Origin: an uncultured Maribacter sp.
Lineage (GTDB): Bacteria > Bacteroidota > Bacteroidia > Flavobacteriales > Flavobacteriaceae
Length of the DNA stretch: 64,000 nucleotides
Reading direction: 5' to 3'
Assembly (NCBI GenBank): GCA_947498505.1
Contig: CANMKG010000007.1
Coordinates: forward strand, 145,485 to 209,484
In this document: piece after piece, positions 54,151-64,000 of the stretch
How the letters are laid out: every line of letters begins with the position of its first letter
Position numbering within the stretch: the first letter of the stretch is position 1
The notes under the pieces: model-generated
Told to the model about the DNA's origin: nothing
What the model saw: only the letters and a program-made list of their open reading frames with translations
The model's database searches: none
Program-made: the position numbers and the translations under genes

Positions 54151-54491
54151 TTTACTAGATTTGTGTACGACGGTAACGTTCTGTTGCATGCCTGTATTGA
54201 GCTTGTCGTAATAAATGGGAGTACAAACTAGAAGACCGTCCTAAACTCTCGGTAAATGCAAAAGGTTTTGTAGTAAGCGAGCAAGAAGAACCTACTGGTT
54301 TTTCTCACCCTTCGGGAGAGTTATCCACAGGAAAGAGGGGGATAACTACCTGGGTTTTTGATTATAACTCTTTTGTACCCGTAGCCAAAATAGTAGATGG
54401 CAACACCTACAGTATTGCCTGCGACCATTTAGAGGACCGAACGCAAAAACAGTCTAGTAGACTGTTTTTTAGTGAGTGTGCCAGTTGAAGC
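54151..54491 (+). pseudogene. Cassette 3: broken Rhs-core segment
   Basis: Homologous to Rhs core 50588-50823 but disrupted. A 23-base insertion (CCTGTATTGAGCTTGTCGTA plus ATA, about 54188-54210) shifts the frame. The segment at 54270-54350 is variable. A second insertion at about 54434-54499 contains a perfect 12-base palindrome AAAAACAGTCTA-G-TAGACTGTTTTT (54445-54469), which resembles a terminator. No full-length product is possible. Confidence 0.8.
54445..54469 (+). terminator. Perfect palindrome inserted in the cassette 3 core
   Basis: Arms AAAAACAGTCTA (54445-54456) and TAGACTGTTTTT (54458-54469) around one G, ending in a T-run. It is absent from the intact Rhs core. It could stop transcription into the AHH toxin tail. 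Confidence 0.5.
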
Positions 54492-55196
54492 TTGGCAATA
54501 CAGGCGTATAACCAAACGGGTGAAAAAGTTTGGGAAAGACAACTAGATATTTATGGTGCTACCAAATATGAGGAAGGAGAAACTAATTTTATTCCTTTCT
54601 TATACCAAGGGCAGTTTTTAGATAGTGAAACAGGCTTAGCTTATAATAGATTTAGATATTATTCGCCTGATACTGGAACTTATATAAGTCAAGATCCCAT
54701 TGGGCTTAGCTCAGGTGAACCAAATTCTTATGCTTACGTTCGCGATTCCAACAGTTGGATTGATTCTTTAGGATTGAGCAGTACCGATTTAGCCAAAGAC
54801 ATGGCCAGAGGTACAAATGGCGTAAAACCTTCTAATACCCAAGCACATCATGTTATTCCAGAACAAGTATGGGATAGAAACTCTACATTTATGAATGACA
54901 TTGGTCTAGGAGGGCAAAGAGATAAAGCTTTCAATGGTATTGCCCTTCCCAATAGTGAAGGAGCTATGAAAGGGTCTGGCCATAACGTATTTCATCAAGG
55001 CTCACACAGAAATTATAATGAAGTTGTTGAAGGAAGAGTTAATACCATACGAGATGCTTTTAATAATGAGTTAATAAATCAAAAAGAAGCTAGAACTCAG
55101 ATAAGAAAATTACAAATGGAAATGAAAAACAATTTAGCTATGGGTCATGTTTCAACTGGTCATACAAAAAAACGCCATAGTAAAAGATTGCATTAA
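54492..55196 (+). CDS. Cassette 3: Rhs core end with AHH nuclease tail, no ATG
   Basis: Open from a TTG at 54492, 234 codons. Residues 3-64 equal the main Rhs core; 186 consecutive bases (54501-54686) match 50824-51009 exactly. After DPIGLSSGEPNSYAYVRDSN and WIDSLGLSS the tail contains QAHHVIPEQVWDR (Ala-His-His about 118-120) and NVFHQGSHRNYNEVVEGRVN, the AHH branch of HNH nucleases. The upstream core is broken and there is no proper start, so it is probably silent, but the reading frame of the tail is intact. Confidence 0.75.
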   Translation: MAIQAYNQTGEKVWERQLDIYGATKYEEGETNFIPFLYQGQFLDSETGLAYNRFRYYSPDTGTYISQDPIGLSSGEPNSYAYVRDSNSWIDSLGLSSTDLAKDMARGTNGVKPSNTQAHHVIPEQVWDRNSTFMNDIGLGGQRDKAFNGIALPNSEGAMKGSGHNVFHQGSHRNYNEVVEGRVNTIRDAFNNELINQKEARTQIRKLQMEMKNNLAMGHVSTGHTKKRHSKRLH

Positions 55197-55199
55197 ATT

Positions 55200-55853
55200 A
55201 TGAATAATATATATATGTTTTGGCAAAAAAGGGAAAAAGGAATACCAATTGCTATGAACGCTATTTTAGCTGAGGAGTTTAACAAAGACAATCCTATGAG
55301 TTCTATGAATTACGAATGGATGAGAAATAAGGTAGGAGTGAAAACCAAATTTCCAGATAAGTTATGGCTTATAGCTAAAGAAAAATTACTTCTTTTTGAT
55401 TATTATCCTGCATTCAATGGATTTATTATATCCGATAAATTGTTAGGAGTTTTAAATAAATTTAAAAAAGAAGACTCCTTTCAATATATCCCTTTAGAAA
55501 CTGTTTCCGACAAGAAAAAAGAAATTACCTCAAAAAAATATTTCTATATAGTTTTTCATCAAAGACATTCCCTAATAGATTATGAAAATTCAAAGTATAT
55601 TTTAAGAAAAGATGCTAATATGGAATTTGTAAAAAAAATGGGGTTCGGGATTGAAAAATTTAATGAAATCACTTTAAACAACACTGCAATCAATGATGAC
55701 TTTTTTGTTTTAAATGATACTACATTAAATAGATTTATTTGTTTTTCTCAAAAATTTAAAGAAGAATTAGAAAATGTTCAATTATATGGTTTTGATATTA
55801 TTCATTACAAAGCTTTCCCTATGTTGTACAATGATAGATTTAATTTAATTTAG
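55200..55853 (+). CDS. Cassette 3: probable immunity protein to the AHH nuclease
   Basis: A 217-residue soluble protein starting three bases after the AHH tail. The layout (KLLLFDYYPAFNGFIISDKL; NRFICFSQKFKEELE) recalls the Imm43/DUF1629 immunity group, but the match is by general impression. R3 follows 13 bases after its stop codon. Confidence 0.55.
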   Translation: MNNIYMFWQKREKGIPIAMNAILAEEFNKDNPMSSMNYEWMRNKVGVKTKFPDKLWLIAKEKLLLFDYYPAFNGFIISDKLLGVLNKFKKEDSFQYIPLETVSDKKKEITSKKYFYIVFHQRHSLIDYENSKYILRKDANMEFVKKMGFGIEKFNEITLNNTAINDDFFVLNDTTLNRFICFSQKFKEELENVQLYGFDIIHYKAFPMLYNDRFNLI

Positions 55854-55866
55854 CATTATCCCAACT

Positions 55867-55929
55867 GGCACTCGTTTACAACGAATGCCAAGCATGAATA
55901 AATATTAAACAATTGTTCTTTGACATAAT
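55867..55929 (+). repeat. Terminal inter-cassette repeat R3
   Basis: Palindrome GGCACTCGTTTACAACGAAT then GCC, with the conserved tail GAATAAATATTAAACAATTG plus TTCTTTGACATAAT. The tail is almost identical to R1. Unlike R1 and R2, no Rhs core follows, so the cassette array ends here. Confidence 0.8.
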
Positions 55930-56077
55930 CTATAACCAAAATTAACAAACAACAAAATCCTTTTAAAAAAGTACAAACTATTTATCCATTTTCAGTCAAA
56001 AATCCATTCAATACATTATGCGAATATCATATTATAAAGGTATATTTACACATATTTTTTAAACATATATCAATAAT

Positions 56078-57220
56078 ATGGACTTTACATTAACAGAAGA
56101 ACAATTATTAATACAACAGGCAGCTAGAGATTTCGCACAAACGGAACTTCTTCCTGAAGTAATTGAAAGAGATGATGCGCAGCGATTTCCTACTGAGGAA
56201 GTCAAAAAGATGGGAGAATTGGGTTTTCTGGGAATGATGGTTAATCCCAAATACGGCGGAAGTGGTTTTGATACCCTTTCATATGTTTTAGTTATGGAAG
56301 AACTTTCAAAAATAGACGCCTCTGCTTCGGTAGTAGTATCTGTTAACAACTCATTAGTATGTTGGGGCTTAGAAACCTTTGCATCAGAAGAGCAAAAAAC
56401 AAAATACCTTACCAAGCTAGCGACAGGGGAAAACATAGGAGCTTTTTGCTTATCCGAGCCGGAAGCTGGTAGTGATGCTACTTCTCAAAAAACAACAGCC
56501 ATTGACAAAGGTGACCATTACATTTTAAATGGTACTAAAAATTGGATTACTAATGGTAGCACGGCAAACACCTATTTGGTAATTGCTCAAACCGATAGAG
56601 AAAAAGGGCATAAAGGTATTAATGCCTTAATTGTAGAAAAAGGCATGGAAGGTTTTGAAATTGGTCCTAAAGAAAATAAGTTAGGTATTCGCGGAAGCGA
56701 TACTCATTCTCTTATTTTTAACGATGTAAAAGTGCCTAAAGAAAACCGAATAGGTGAAGATGGTTTTGGATTTAAATTTGCCATGAAAACATTATCTGGA
56801 GGACGAATTGGTATTGCTGCTCAGGCCTTAGGTATTGCAGCTGGCGCTTACGAATTAGCACTTAAATATTCTAAAGAACGAAAAGCCTTTGGTACCGAAA
56901 TAGCAAATCATCAAGCCATAGCATTTAAACTAGCAGATATGCATACTCAAATTGAAGCTGCCAGAATGCTCGTTTACAAAGCTGCTTTAGACAAAGATAA
57001 TGGCAATGACTACGACCTCTCTGGAGCTATGGCAAAACTATATGCCTCGCAAGTAGCTATGGAAACTACAGTAGAAGCTGTTCAAATTCATGGTGGAAAT
57101 GGTTTTGTAAAAGATTACCACGTAGAACGACTCATGAGAGACGCCAAAATCACTCAAATTTATGAAGGCACTTCTGAAATTCAGAAAATAGTTATTTCTC
57201 GAAGTATTATAAAAAACTAA
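56078..57220 (+). CDS. Acyl-CoA dehydrogenase
   Basis: FAD enzyme of fatty-acid or branched-chain oxidation, 380 residues, the standard size. CLSEPEAGSDATS and WITNGSTANTYLV are the FAD/substrate segments. AVQIHGGNGFVKDYHVERLMRD and YEGTSEIQKIVISR (catalytic Glu in YEGTSE) end the protein. Chain-length specificity cannot be read. A strong terminator follows. It marks the return to housekeeping DNA after the T6SS island. Confidence 0.92.
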   Translation: MDFTLTEEQLLIQQAARDFAQTELLPEVIERDDAQRFPTEEVKKMGELGFLGMMVNPKYGGSGFDTLSYVLVMEELSKIDASASVVVSVNNSLVCWGLETFASEEQKTKYLTKLATGENIGAFCLSEPEAGSDATSQKTTAIDKGDHYILNGTKNWITNGSTANTYLVIAQTDREKGHKGINALIVEKGMEGFEIGPKENKLGIRGSDTHSLIFNDVKVPKENRIGEDGFGFKFAMKTLSGGRIGIAAQALGIAAGAYELALKYSKERKAFGTEIANHQAIAFKLADMHTQIEAARMLVYKAALDKDNGNDYDLSGAMAKLYASQVAMETTVEAVQIHGGNGFVKDYHVERLMRDAKITQIYEGTSEIQKIVISRSIIKN

Positions 57221-57242
57221 ATAGTTAACATTTAGATAACAT

Positions 57243-57272
57243 ACCCTACCCCTAAATAAAAAGGGGTAGGGT
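57243..57272 (+). terminator. Terminator after acyl-CoA dehydrogenase
   Basis: Perfect 11-base arms ACCCTACCCCT (57243-57253) and AGGGGTAGGGT (57262-57272) around an A-rich loop, followed by TCTTCTTATAT. The T-run is interrupted, but the stem is strong. Confidence 0.8.
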
Positions 57273-57547
57273 TCTTCTTATATACTGCAAAAAACATGTT
57301 ACCTCTTTAATTTTTTTGAGGGCTTTTGTTATAAAACACCTTTATACAAACATTACCCCCTATTAAAGACATCTTAAACATTTTTAATGCCCTATTTTTA
57401 CCATTCTGATAATTTTAACCTTTTAAAAATCGAGATATTAAATATTTTTTAACGATTTATTAATTTGGATACATTTTTTTAACCATAGTAATAAAATCAA
57501 TGAGAAAAATTTAAATAAAGTGATATTTTTGAAGAAACACCATAATT
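57273..57547. other. gltB upstream region
   Basis: AT-rich stretch with no gene. The octamer TATTTTTG (57524-57531) matches the Bacteroidota -7 consensus but would leave only a very short leader before gltB. No other structure is seen. Confidence 0.5.
57524..57531 (+). promoter_or_regulatory. Possible -7 element of gltB
   Basis: TATTTTTG fits TAnnTTTG, 17 bases before the gltB ATG. No -33 element at standard spacing is evident, so confidence is low. Confidence 0.3.
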
Positions 57548-60500
57548 ATGACGTTGAAAAAACAAGGATTATACCTACCGGAATTTGAGCATGAGAACTG
57601 TGGAGCAGGTTTCATTTGTAACCTTAAAGGGGAAAAAAACAACCAAATAATTCATGATGCTTTAGAAATTTTAGTAAAGTTAGAACATCGAGGTGGAGTT
57701 AGTTCAGATGGAAAAACTGGTGACGGTGCAGGATTGTTAATTGACATCCCTCATGATTATTTCAAAAGAGTATGTGATTTTGAACTTCCAGAACAGCGTA
57801 AATATGCTGTGGGAATGGTTTTTTTACCAAAAAATGAAAATCAGTACCGTTTTTGTAAATCAGAATTTGAAAAAGAAATTACCGCTCAAGGGTTAACTAT
57901 ACTGGGCTGGAGAACTGTTCCCGTTGATTCTTCGCAACTTGGTGAAATTGCATTAGCGTCTGAACCTAATATCGAACAAGTTTTTATCGCACAAGGAGAT
58001 ACTGAAGAAATAATATTTAGAGCAAAATTATACGCGGCACGTAAAATTACCGAACATACCATTCGCAATTCAAAAATGTCACAAGCAGATTATTTTTATC
58101 TGCCAAGTTTATCAAATACTACCTTAATATATAAAGGTATAATTATGCCAGAAGATATTGGTCCATATTATACCGATTTACAGCAGTCAGATTTGGTAAC
58201 CAGATTAGCATTGGTTCATCAACGTTTTTCTACCAACACCATGCCTGCTTGGGAGCTAGCACAACCGTTTAGATATTTATGTCAAAACGGAGAAATTAAC
58301 ACCCTAAGGGGTAACGTATCTAGAATGCGTGTTCGTGAAGAAATAATGAAATCTGACATTTTTGGTGATCAGTTCGAAAAATTGTTCCCAATAATATTAC
58401 CAGGCAAATCAGATTCTGCTTCAATGGATATGTCTGTTGAATTGTTAACACTTACGGGTCGTTCGTTACCAGAGGTAATGATGATGACAATTCCAGAAGC
58501 TTGGGAAAAGCATGCAACAATGTCCGAAGAACGTAAAGCGTTTTACGAGTACAATTCCTGTATCATGGAACCTTGGGATGGTCCTGCATCTGTTCCTTTT
58601 ACCGATGGAGATTATATTGGTGCACTATTAGACCGTAACGGATTAAGACCATCGCGTTATACCGTAACTAAAAGTGGCAAACTTATAATGTCTTCAGAGG
58701 TTGGAGTAGTAAACATAGATCCAGCAGATATTGAAAGTCATGGTCGTTTAGAACCAGGAAAAATGTTCTTGGTAGATATGAATGAAGGAAGAATCATTGA
58801 TGACGAAGAAATAAAAAACAAAGTTGTATCTGAAAGACCATATCAAAAATGGTTAGACAAAAACAGTTTACAACTAAGAGATGTACCAAATACAAATGAA
58901 GTATGTCCTATTGAAACTCTAGATTTAAAAACAAGACAACGCCTATACAACTATACTATTGAAGACATTCAAGAAGTAATTGTACCAATGGCTCAAGTTG
59001 GTAAAGAAGCGTTAGGATCTATGGGTATTGATACTCCTCTGGCGGTATTATCTGATAGGCCACAATTAATATCAAACTACTTTAAGCAACTTTTTGCTCA
59101 GGTTACCAACCCACCATTAGATGGTATTCGTGAAGAAGTGGTAACAGATATCAGTTTAGCATTAGGTCATGATAAAAACATTTTTGACATTACTCCAGAG
59201 CAGTGTAAAAAATTAAGAATTCAAAATCCTGTTATATCTAACAACGATTTAGAAAAAATAAGAAACATTAGTGTAGATGGTTTCAAGGCAGATACCATTG
59301 AAATGTTATACACAAAAGACAAAGGTGTAAACGGACTAGAAGATGCTTTAGATGAAATTATTGTTAAAATAACTAAGTCTATTGATAAGGATACCAATAT
59401 TATTATCCTTTCCGATAGAGGTGCCAAAGAAGGGTTAGCTCCTATTCCTGCACTCTTAGCATGTTCTTTTGTACACCACCAAATGAACCGTTTACGTAAG
59501 CGTTCTTATTTTGATATTGTAATAGAATCTGCTGAACCACGTGAACCACACCATTTTGCAACATTATTTGGCTATGGTGCTTCTGCGATTAACCCTTATA
59601 TGGTTAACGAAATAATTCGTGAACAAGTAAAAGAAGGATTTATTGAGTTAGATGAGCAAAAGGCTGTTGACAATTTCAATAAAGCTATCGGAAAAGGCAT
59701 CTTAAAAGTGATGAATAAAATAGGAATCTCCACGCTGCATTCGTATAGAGGTTCTCAAATATTTGAAATTGTTGGTTTTAACTCAGAATTTGTAAGCAAA
59801 TATTTCCCATACACCGCTTCAAGAATTGAAGGTATTGGGTTATATGAAATTGAAAAAGAAATCAATAAAAGATATACTTACGCTTATCCGGAAACTTATA
59901 TTGATAAGCGTTTAGGATTAAATATTGGAGGTGATTATAGATGGAGACGTAATGGTGAACGCCATTTATTTAATCCAACTACTGTTGCTAAATTGCAGCA
60001 AGCAGTAAGATTAAGTGATCAAGACTCTTACGACACCTATAAAAATGCAATTAACGAGCAATCAGAGAAGTTACTAACTATTCGTGGCTTGTTTGAGTTT
60101 AACAACTTTGACCCTATTCCATTAGATGAAGTAGAACCTTGGACCGAAATTGTGAAACGTTTCAAAACAGGTGCAATGTCTTACGGGTCTATTTCTCGTG
60201 AAGCTCATGAAAATTTAGCTATAGCCATGAACCGTTTGGGTGGAAAATCCAATTCAGGTGAAGGTGGTGAAGACCGTAAACGTTTTCAACCTGATGCTAA
60301 TGGTGATAATAGAAACTCTGCCATTAAGCAGGTTGCTTCAGGACGTTTTGGAGTAACATCGCATTATTTAACAAATGCTAAAGAAATACAGATTAAAATG
60401 GCTCAAGGAGCCAAACCAGGTGAAGGTGGCCAGCTTCCAGGGCATAAAGTATTACCGTGGATTGCAGAAGCTCGTAATTCAACACCATTTGTTGGTTTAG

Positions 60501-62059
60501 TTTCTCCGCCACCACACCACGATATTTATTCTATTGAAGATTTAGCGCAATTGATATATGATCTTAAAAATGCTAATCGCGAAGCTAGAATTAATGTAAA
60601 ACTAGTATCAGAAGTTGGTGTAGGTACTATTGCTGCTGGTGTATCAAAAGCGAAAGCAGATGTTGTATTAATTTCTGGATACGATGGTGGTACAGGAGCG
60701 TCTCCATTAACCTCATTAAAACATGCAGGTTTACCTTGGGAACTTGGTTTAGCAGAAGCACAACAAACATTAGTATTAAACAATTTACGTTCTCGTATTG
60801 TTGTAGAATGCGACGGTCAGCTTAAAACTGGACGTGATGTAGCCATAGCGGCTTTATTAGGAGCGGAAGAATTTGGTTTCGCAACAGCTCCGCTAGTTGC
60901 CTCAGGTTGTATTATGATGCGTAAATGTCATTTAAATACGTGTCCAGTAGGTATTGCTACGCAGGATAAAGAGTTACGTAAAAACTTTAAAGGTACTCCA
61001 GAGCATGTAATTAATTTCTTTTACTATGTAGCGAATGAATTAAGAGAAATTATGGCTCAATTAGGATTCCGTACTATGGATGAAATGGTTGGCCAAACAC
61101 AAAAAATAAATGCTAATAAAGCTATTCAGCATTACAAAGCAAAAGGGTTAGATTTATCTGCAATTTTATATCAGCCTGCGGAGTACAGTAATTTAACACT
61201 AAAAAATACCGAAAAGCAAGAGCATAATTTAGACAATGTATTAGATTTCCAAATTTTAAAGGATGCACATGCTGCAGTCTTTAGAAAAGTGGTGACTAAC
61301 CTAAATTACCCTATTCAAAATACGAATAGATCAGTAGGAGCAATTGTTTCTAATGAAATTTCCAAAATATATGGCCATTTAGGATTACCAGAAGACACTT
61401 TAAATCTAAACTTTAAAGGTTCTGCAGGTCAAAGTTTTGGAGTATTTGGTGCTAGCGGTATTACCTATAAAGTAGAAGGAAATACAAATGATTATCTAGG
61501 CAAAGGTTTATCAGGAGGAAAAATAATTGTTAAAAAACCAAAGGAATCCGACTTTATTGCTGAAGAAAACATCATAGTTGGTAACGTTTGTCTGTTTGGT
61601 GCTGTAAAAGGTGAAGCGTATATAAATGGTATTGCGGGAGAACGATTTGCAGTTCGTAATTCTGGAGCAACAGCTGTTGTAGAAGGTGTTGGAGACCATG
61701 GATGTGAATACATGACAGGTGGTAAAATTGTTGTACTAGGTGATACTGGACGTAACTTTGCTGCTGGTATGAGCGGTGGTTATGCCTACGTACTAAACAC
61801 AACAGGTAAATTTACAGATGGTTTATGCAATGAAGAAACTGTAGATTTTGACCCTCTTATGCCAGAAGATGTAGCAGAATTAAAAGAACTAATTGAGAAA
61901 CATGTAGCCTATACTAACAGTAACCGAGGTGCAGAAGTATTGGCAGATTGGGAGAATAACCTAGCCAGATTTGTAAAAGTAATGCCTAAAGAGTACAAAG
62001 TGGCTCTTGAGCGTATTGCAAACGAAGAACCAATGGTTGAAGAATTAACAGTAGCGTAA
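57548..62059 (+). CDS. gltB: Glutamate synthase, large subunit
   Basis: Makes two glutamates from glutamine and 2-oxoglutarate in ammonia assimilation. 1503 residues, full length. A short propeptide (17 residues) precedes the N-terminal nucleophile Cys18 in [11 protein letters not shown]. The amidotransferase domain spans about 18-420. The FMN synthase domain contains [18 protein letters not shown]. The 3Fe-4S cluster loop [16 protein letters not shown] is near 1119-1132, and the beta-helix GltB C-terminal domain (GxxGG repeats) ends the protein. It lies two bases from gltD. Confidence 0.96.
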   Translation: MTLKKQGLYLPEFEHENCGAGFICNLKGEKNNQIIHDALEILVKLEHRGGVSSDGKTGDGAGLLIDIPHDYFKRVCDFELPEQRKYAVGMVFLPKNENQYRFCKSEFEKEITAQGLTILGWRTVPVDSSQLGEIALASEPNIEQVFIAQGDTEEIIFRAKLYAARKITEHTIRNSKMSQADYFYLPSLSNTTLIYKGIIMPEDIGPYYTDLQQSDLVTRLALVHQRFSTNTMPAWELAQPFRYLCQNGEINTLRGNVSRMRVREEIMKSDIFGDQFEKLFPIILPGKSDSASMDMSVELLTLTGRSLPEVMMMTIPEAWEKHATMSEERKAFYEYNSCIMEPWDGPASVPFTDGDYIGALLDRNGLRPSRYTVTKSGKLIMSSEVGVVNIDPADIESHGRLEPGKMFLVDMNEGRIIDDEEIKNKVVSERPYQKWLDKNSLQLRDVPNTNEVCPIETLDLKTRQRLYNYTIEDIQEVIVPMAQVGKEALGSMGIDTPLAVLSDRPQLISNYFKQLFAQVTNPPLDGIREEVVTDISLALGHDKNIFDITPEQCKKLRIQNPVISNNDLEKIRNISVDGFKADTIEMLYTKDKGVNGLEDALDEIIVKITKSIDKDTNIIILSDRGAKEGLAPIPALLACSFVHHQMNRLRKRSYFDIVIESAEPREPHHFATLFGYGASAINPYMVNEIIREQVKEGFIELDEQKAVDNFNKAIGKGILKVMNKIGISTLHSYRGSQIFEIVGFNSEFVSKYFPYTASRIEGIGLYEIEKEINKRYTYAYPETYIDKRLGLNIGGDYRWRRNGERHLFNPTTVAKLQQAVRLSDQDSYDTYKNAINEQSEKLLTIRGLFEFNNFDPIPLDEVEPWTEIVKRFKTGAMSYGSISREAHENLAIAMNRLGGKSNSGEGGEDRKRFQPDANGDNRNSAIKQVASGRFGVTSHYLTNAKEIQIKMAQGAKPGEGGQLPGHKVLPWIAEARNSTPFVGLVSPPPHHDIYSIEDLAQLIYDLKNANREARINVKLVSEVGVGTIAAGVSKAKADVVLISGYDGGTGASPLTSLKHAGLPWELGLAEAQQTLVLNNLRSRIVVECDGQLKTGRDVAIAALLGAEEFGFATAPLVASGCIMMRKCHLNTCPVGIATQDKELRKNFKGTPEHVINFFYYVANELREIMAQLGFRTMDEMVGQTQKINANKAIQHYKAKGLDLSAILYQPAEYSNLTLKNTEKQEHNLDNVLDFQILKDAHAAVFRKVVTNLNYPIQNTNRSVGAIVSNEISKIYGHLGLPEDTLNLNFKGSAGQSFGVFGASGITYKVEGNTNDYLGKGLSGGKIIVKKPKESDFIAEENIIVGNVCLFGAVKGEAYINGIAGERFAVRNSGATAVVEGVGDHGCEYMTGGKIVVLGDTGRNFAAGMSGGYAYVLNTTGKFTDGLCNEETVDFDPLMPEDVAELKELIEKHVAYTNSNRGAEVLADWENNLARFVKVMPKEYKVALERIANEEPMVEELTVA

Positions 62060-62061
62060 TT

Positions 62062-63522
62062 ATGGGAAAAGTAACTGGATTTAAAGAATTCGAAAGAAAA
62101 GACGAAAAATACACTGCTGTTGAAAAGCGTGTACAAGACTATAAAGAATTTACAGTACCACTAAGTGAAAAAGAAATCACTGAACAAGGTTCTCGTTGTA
62201 TGGATTGTGGTATTCCTTTTTGTCACAGTGGTTGCCCATTAGGAAACTTAATTCCTGACTTTAACCACATGGTACATCAAGGAGAATGGCAAAAGGCTTC
62301 TCTAATATTACATTCAACTAACAATTTTCCAGAGTTTACCGGTCGTCTATGCCCTGCTCCATGTGAACAAGCATGTGTATTAGGTATTATAGAAGACCCT
62401 ATCTCTATTGAAAATATCGAAAAAAATATAGTAGAACGCGCTTTTAAGGAAGGTTGGATCAAACCACAAGTTCCTAAAAAGCGAACAGGTAAAACCGTTG
62501 CGGTGGTAGGTTCAGGACCTGCTGGGTTAGCAACTGCACAACAACTTAATAGAGCAGGACACTTAGTAACTGTTTTTGAAAGAGATGACGAAGTTGGTGG
62601 GTTACTGCGTTACGGTATTCCTAACTTTAAAATGGAAAAAGAAATTATTGACAGACGTGTAGCCATTTTAGAAGCCGAAGGCATTACATTCAAAGTAAAT
62701 GCTAACGTTGGTAAAAATGTATCTGTTGATGAATTAAAAGCCTTTGATGCTATTGTTTTAGCTGGTGGAGCCACAGAACGCAGGTCACTCCCTACTCCAG
62801 GTATTGATGCTGATGGCGTTGTACAAGCTATGCACTTTTTAACCCAACAAACCAAAGTTGTTTTTGGAAAAGAAGTTAAAGATCAAGTTTTAGCAACAGA
62901 TAAAAATGTAATTGTAATTGGAGGAGGTGATACTGGATCTGACTGTGTTGGAACATCTAATCGCCAAGGAGCTAAATCGGTAGTTAATTTCGAGATTATG
63001 CCGAAACCTCCAGGACATCGCTCTCCAACAACTCCATGGCCTTATTGGCCTTTACAGTTGAAAACATCTTCTTCTCACAAAGAAGGTGTAGAGCGTAACT
63101 GGCTTATTAACACCAAAGAGTTTGTAACCGATAAAAACGGGAAGCTAACAGCTTTAAAAACGGTAAATGTAGAATGGAAAATGGTTCCAGGTGAGCGCCC
63201 TCAATTAATAGAAATTGAAGGTACTGAAAAAACTTGGCCATGTGATTTAGCTTTACTTGCTTTAGGGTTTACCGGTCCTGAAAATTACTTAGCCGAGCAA
63301 TTGGGTATCGAAAGAGATGCACGTTCCAACTACAAAGCTAGTATTAGTAAATACCAAACTAACGTTCCAAACATATTTACCGCAGGAGATATGCGTAGAG
63401 GACAATCTTTAATTGTTTGGGCAATTTCAGAAGGAAGACAAGCAGCTCATCATGTAGATACTTATTTAATGGGATCTTCTAATTTACCATTAAAGGGAGA
63501 CGGAGACCTGCCTTCTGTATAA
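62062..63522 (+). CDS. gltD: Glutamate synthase, small subunit
   Basis: NADPH-oxidising partner of GltB, 486 residues. N-terminal Fe-S ligands lie in CMDCGIPFCHSGCPLGN (about 47-63) and CPAPCEQACVLG (about 97-108). The FAD motif GSGPAGLATAQQL is near 151, and the NADPH motif VIGGGDTGSDC follows at about 290. GDMRRGQSLIVWAISEGRQAA closes the FAD site. It forms an operon with gltB and is followed by a terminator. Confidence 0.95.
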   Translation: MGKVTGFKEFERKDEKYTAVEKRVQDYKEFTVPLSEKEITEQGSRCMDCGIPFCHSGCPLGNLIPDFNHMVHQGEWQKASLILHSTNNFPEFTGRLCPAPCEQACVLGIIEDPISIENIEKNIVERAFKEGWIKPQVPKKRTGKTVAVVGSGPAGLATAQQLNRAGHLVTVFERDDEVGGLLRYGIPNFKMEKEIIDRRVAILEAEGITFKVNANVGKNVSVDELKAFDAIVLAGGATERRSLPTPGIDADGVVQAMHFLTQQTKVVFGKEVKDQVLATDKNVIVIGGGDTGSDCVGTSNRQGAKSVVNFEIMPKPPGHRSPTTPWPYWPLQLKTSSSHKEGVERNWLINTKEFVTDKNGKLTALKTVNVEWKMVPGERPQLIEIEGTEKTWPCDLALLALGFTGPENYLAEQLGIERDARSNYKASISKYQTNVPNIFTAGDMRRGQSLIVWAISEGRQAAHHVDTYLMGSSNLPLKGDGDLPSV

Positions 63523-63542
63523 AAATAAAATAACAACTTTTT

Positions 63543-63577
63543 AAAACGGGTAGTTCAAATGGACTATCCGTTTTTTT
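63543..63577 (+). terminator. Terminator after gltD
   Basis: Arms AAAACGGGTAGTT and GACTATCCGTTTT, with G-U pairing at two positions, followed by a run of T residues. Twenty bases after the gltD stop codon. Confidence 0.8.
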
Positions 63578-63944
63578 GTACTCTGTTATTTAAGTTATCA
63601 CTTTTTCTAGTACTATCAGAATACATCTCCTTAGATATTATTGGCGCTAACTTCCTTTAATTACAACCATTCTATTCTCTTAACCTATTCCTGTATTTTT
63701 CAGGATTAATTATTTATATGAATAAACTGGAACAAAGTACTTAAGTTTTAGTTAAGACACTCTAAGAAGCTATTTAGAGAAAAGATTCAAGCTTGTAAAA
63801 CTAAGCTTCATAATGAAGCATAATTACTAACCTTATGGTGTTAAATGGAGATTCCGAACTATCATTAAAGTCAACTTTCTATCTTCTTTCTACGTATAGA
63901 ACTAAATCTCTTCAATACCTGGCGTCTAAAGTAAGATTAGTGTA
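63578..63944. other. Noncoding stretch between gltD and the rRNA operon
   Basis: AT-rich; no start codon with a credible open frame and no palindrome of note is seen. It separates the rightward gltBD operon from the leftward rRNA operon end. Confidence 0.6.
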
Positions 63945-63977
63945 AAAAAAAAGCCCCTTCATCGTATGATGAAGGGG
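63945..63977 (-). terminator. Terminator of the leftward rRNA operon
   Basis: Stem GCCCCTTCATC / GATGAAGGGGC with loop GTAT; on the minus strand it is followed by nine T residues. It lies immediately 3' of the 5S rRNA end. Confidence 0.85.
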
Positions 63978-63979
63978 CC

Positions 63980-64000
63980 TGAAGAAGGCGGTGACCTACT
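63980..64000 (-). rRNA. 5S rRNA, 3' end only
   Basis: The minus strand reads AGTAGGTCACCGCC followed by TTCTTC, matching the conserved 3' end of Bacteroidota 5S rRNA (GAGAGTAGGTCxxCGCC). A strong terminator follows, as expected at the end of an rRNA operon. The rest of the operon lies to the right of the window. The exact 3' end is uncertain by a few bases. Confidence 0.65.

Overview
The window is low-GC DNA from a member of the Flavobacteriaceae (Bacteroidota). The evidence is GldJ and PorV (gliding motility and type IX secretion), a type VI secretion system (T6SS) of the Bacteroidota-only subtype iii, a tRNA gene with no encoded CCA, and Bacteroidota-style -7 promoter elements. The left part (1-22388) is mostly housekeeping: an Mla-type ABC transporter, a DUF389 protein, a mannose-1-phosphate guanylyltransferase, SprT, SDR and M28 proteins, pyruvate dehydrogenase E1-alpha and E2, cytidine deaminase, porV, gldJ, murF, a class-V aminotransferase, tRNA-Val, folC, a TonB/ExbD/ExbB energy module, NhaD and an amino-acid dehydrogenase. 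The sortase gene porU, which sits between porV and gldJ in Flavobacterium johnsoniae, is not there. The right end (56078-64000) holds an acyl-CoA dehydrogenase, glutamate synthase gltB-gltD and the 3' edge of a leftward 5S rRNA gene with its terminator. The centre (22700-55930) is a large T6SS-iii island. In order: hcp; clpV-tssB-tssC; a gene encoding a natural TssB-TssC fusion; an Hcp with a C-terminal extension, a lipase-type effector and a membrane protein that is probably its immunity factor; tssE, tssF, a PKD-domain membrane protein and tssK; then tssO, an NlpC/P60 lipoprotein, a TssG-like gene and tssN; a third hcp with an unknown effector and a duplicated immunity gene; then vgrG, an unknown 456-residue protein and a PAAR-Rhs giant toxin ending in a WHH-type nuclease. 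Behind the Rhs gene lies an array of toxin-tail/immunity cassettes, most without start codons. Each of the four immunity genes is followed by a palindrome centred on GTTTGCAAC or GTTTACAAC, and two of the repeats run straight into the same point of the Rhs core. Genes appear to work together as follows. Hcp forms the tube, TssB/TssC the sheath, ClpV recycles the sheath, TssE/F/G/K form the baseplate, and TssN/TssO with the PKD and NlpC proteins form or accommodate the Bacteroidota membrane complex that replaces TssJLM. VgrG and PAAR-Rhs form the spike. Effectors come in three delivery classes (extended Hcp, Hcp-linked, Rhs), each with adjacent immunity. A 16-base motif with consensus KTGYATTTCRTCGAAA recurs upstream of hcp, tssO and vgrG, with a weaker copy upstream of the NlpC gene, which suggests a shared regulator. 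The most unusual items are the sheath fusion, the palindrome-punctuated cassette array, the 456-residue VgrG/Rhs linker protein and the shared promoter motif.
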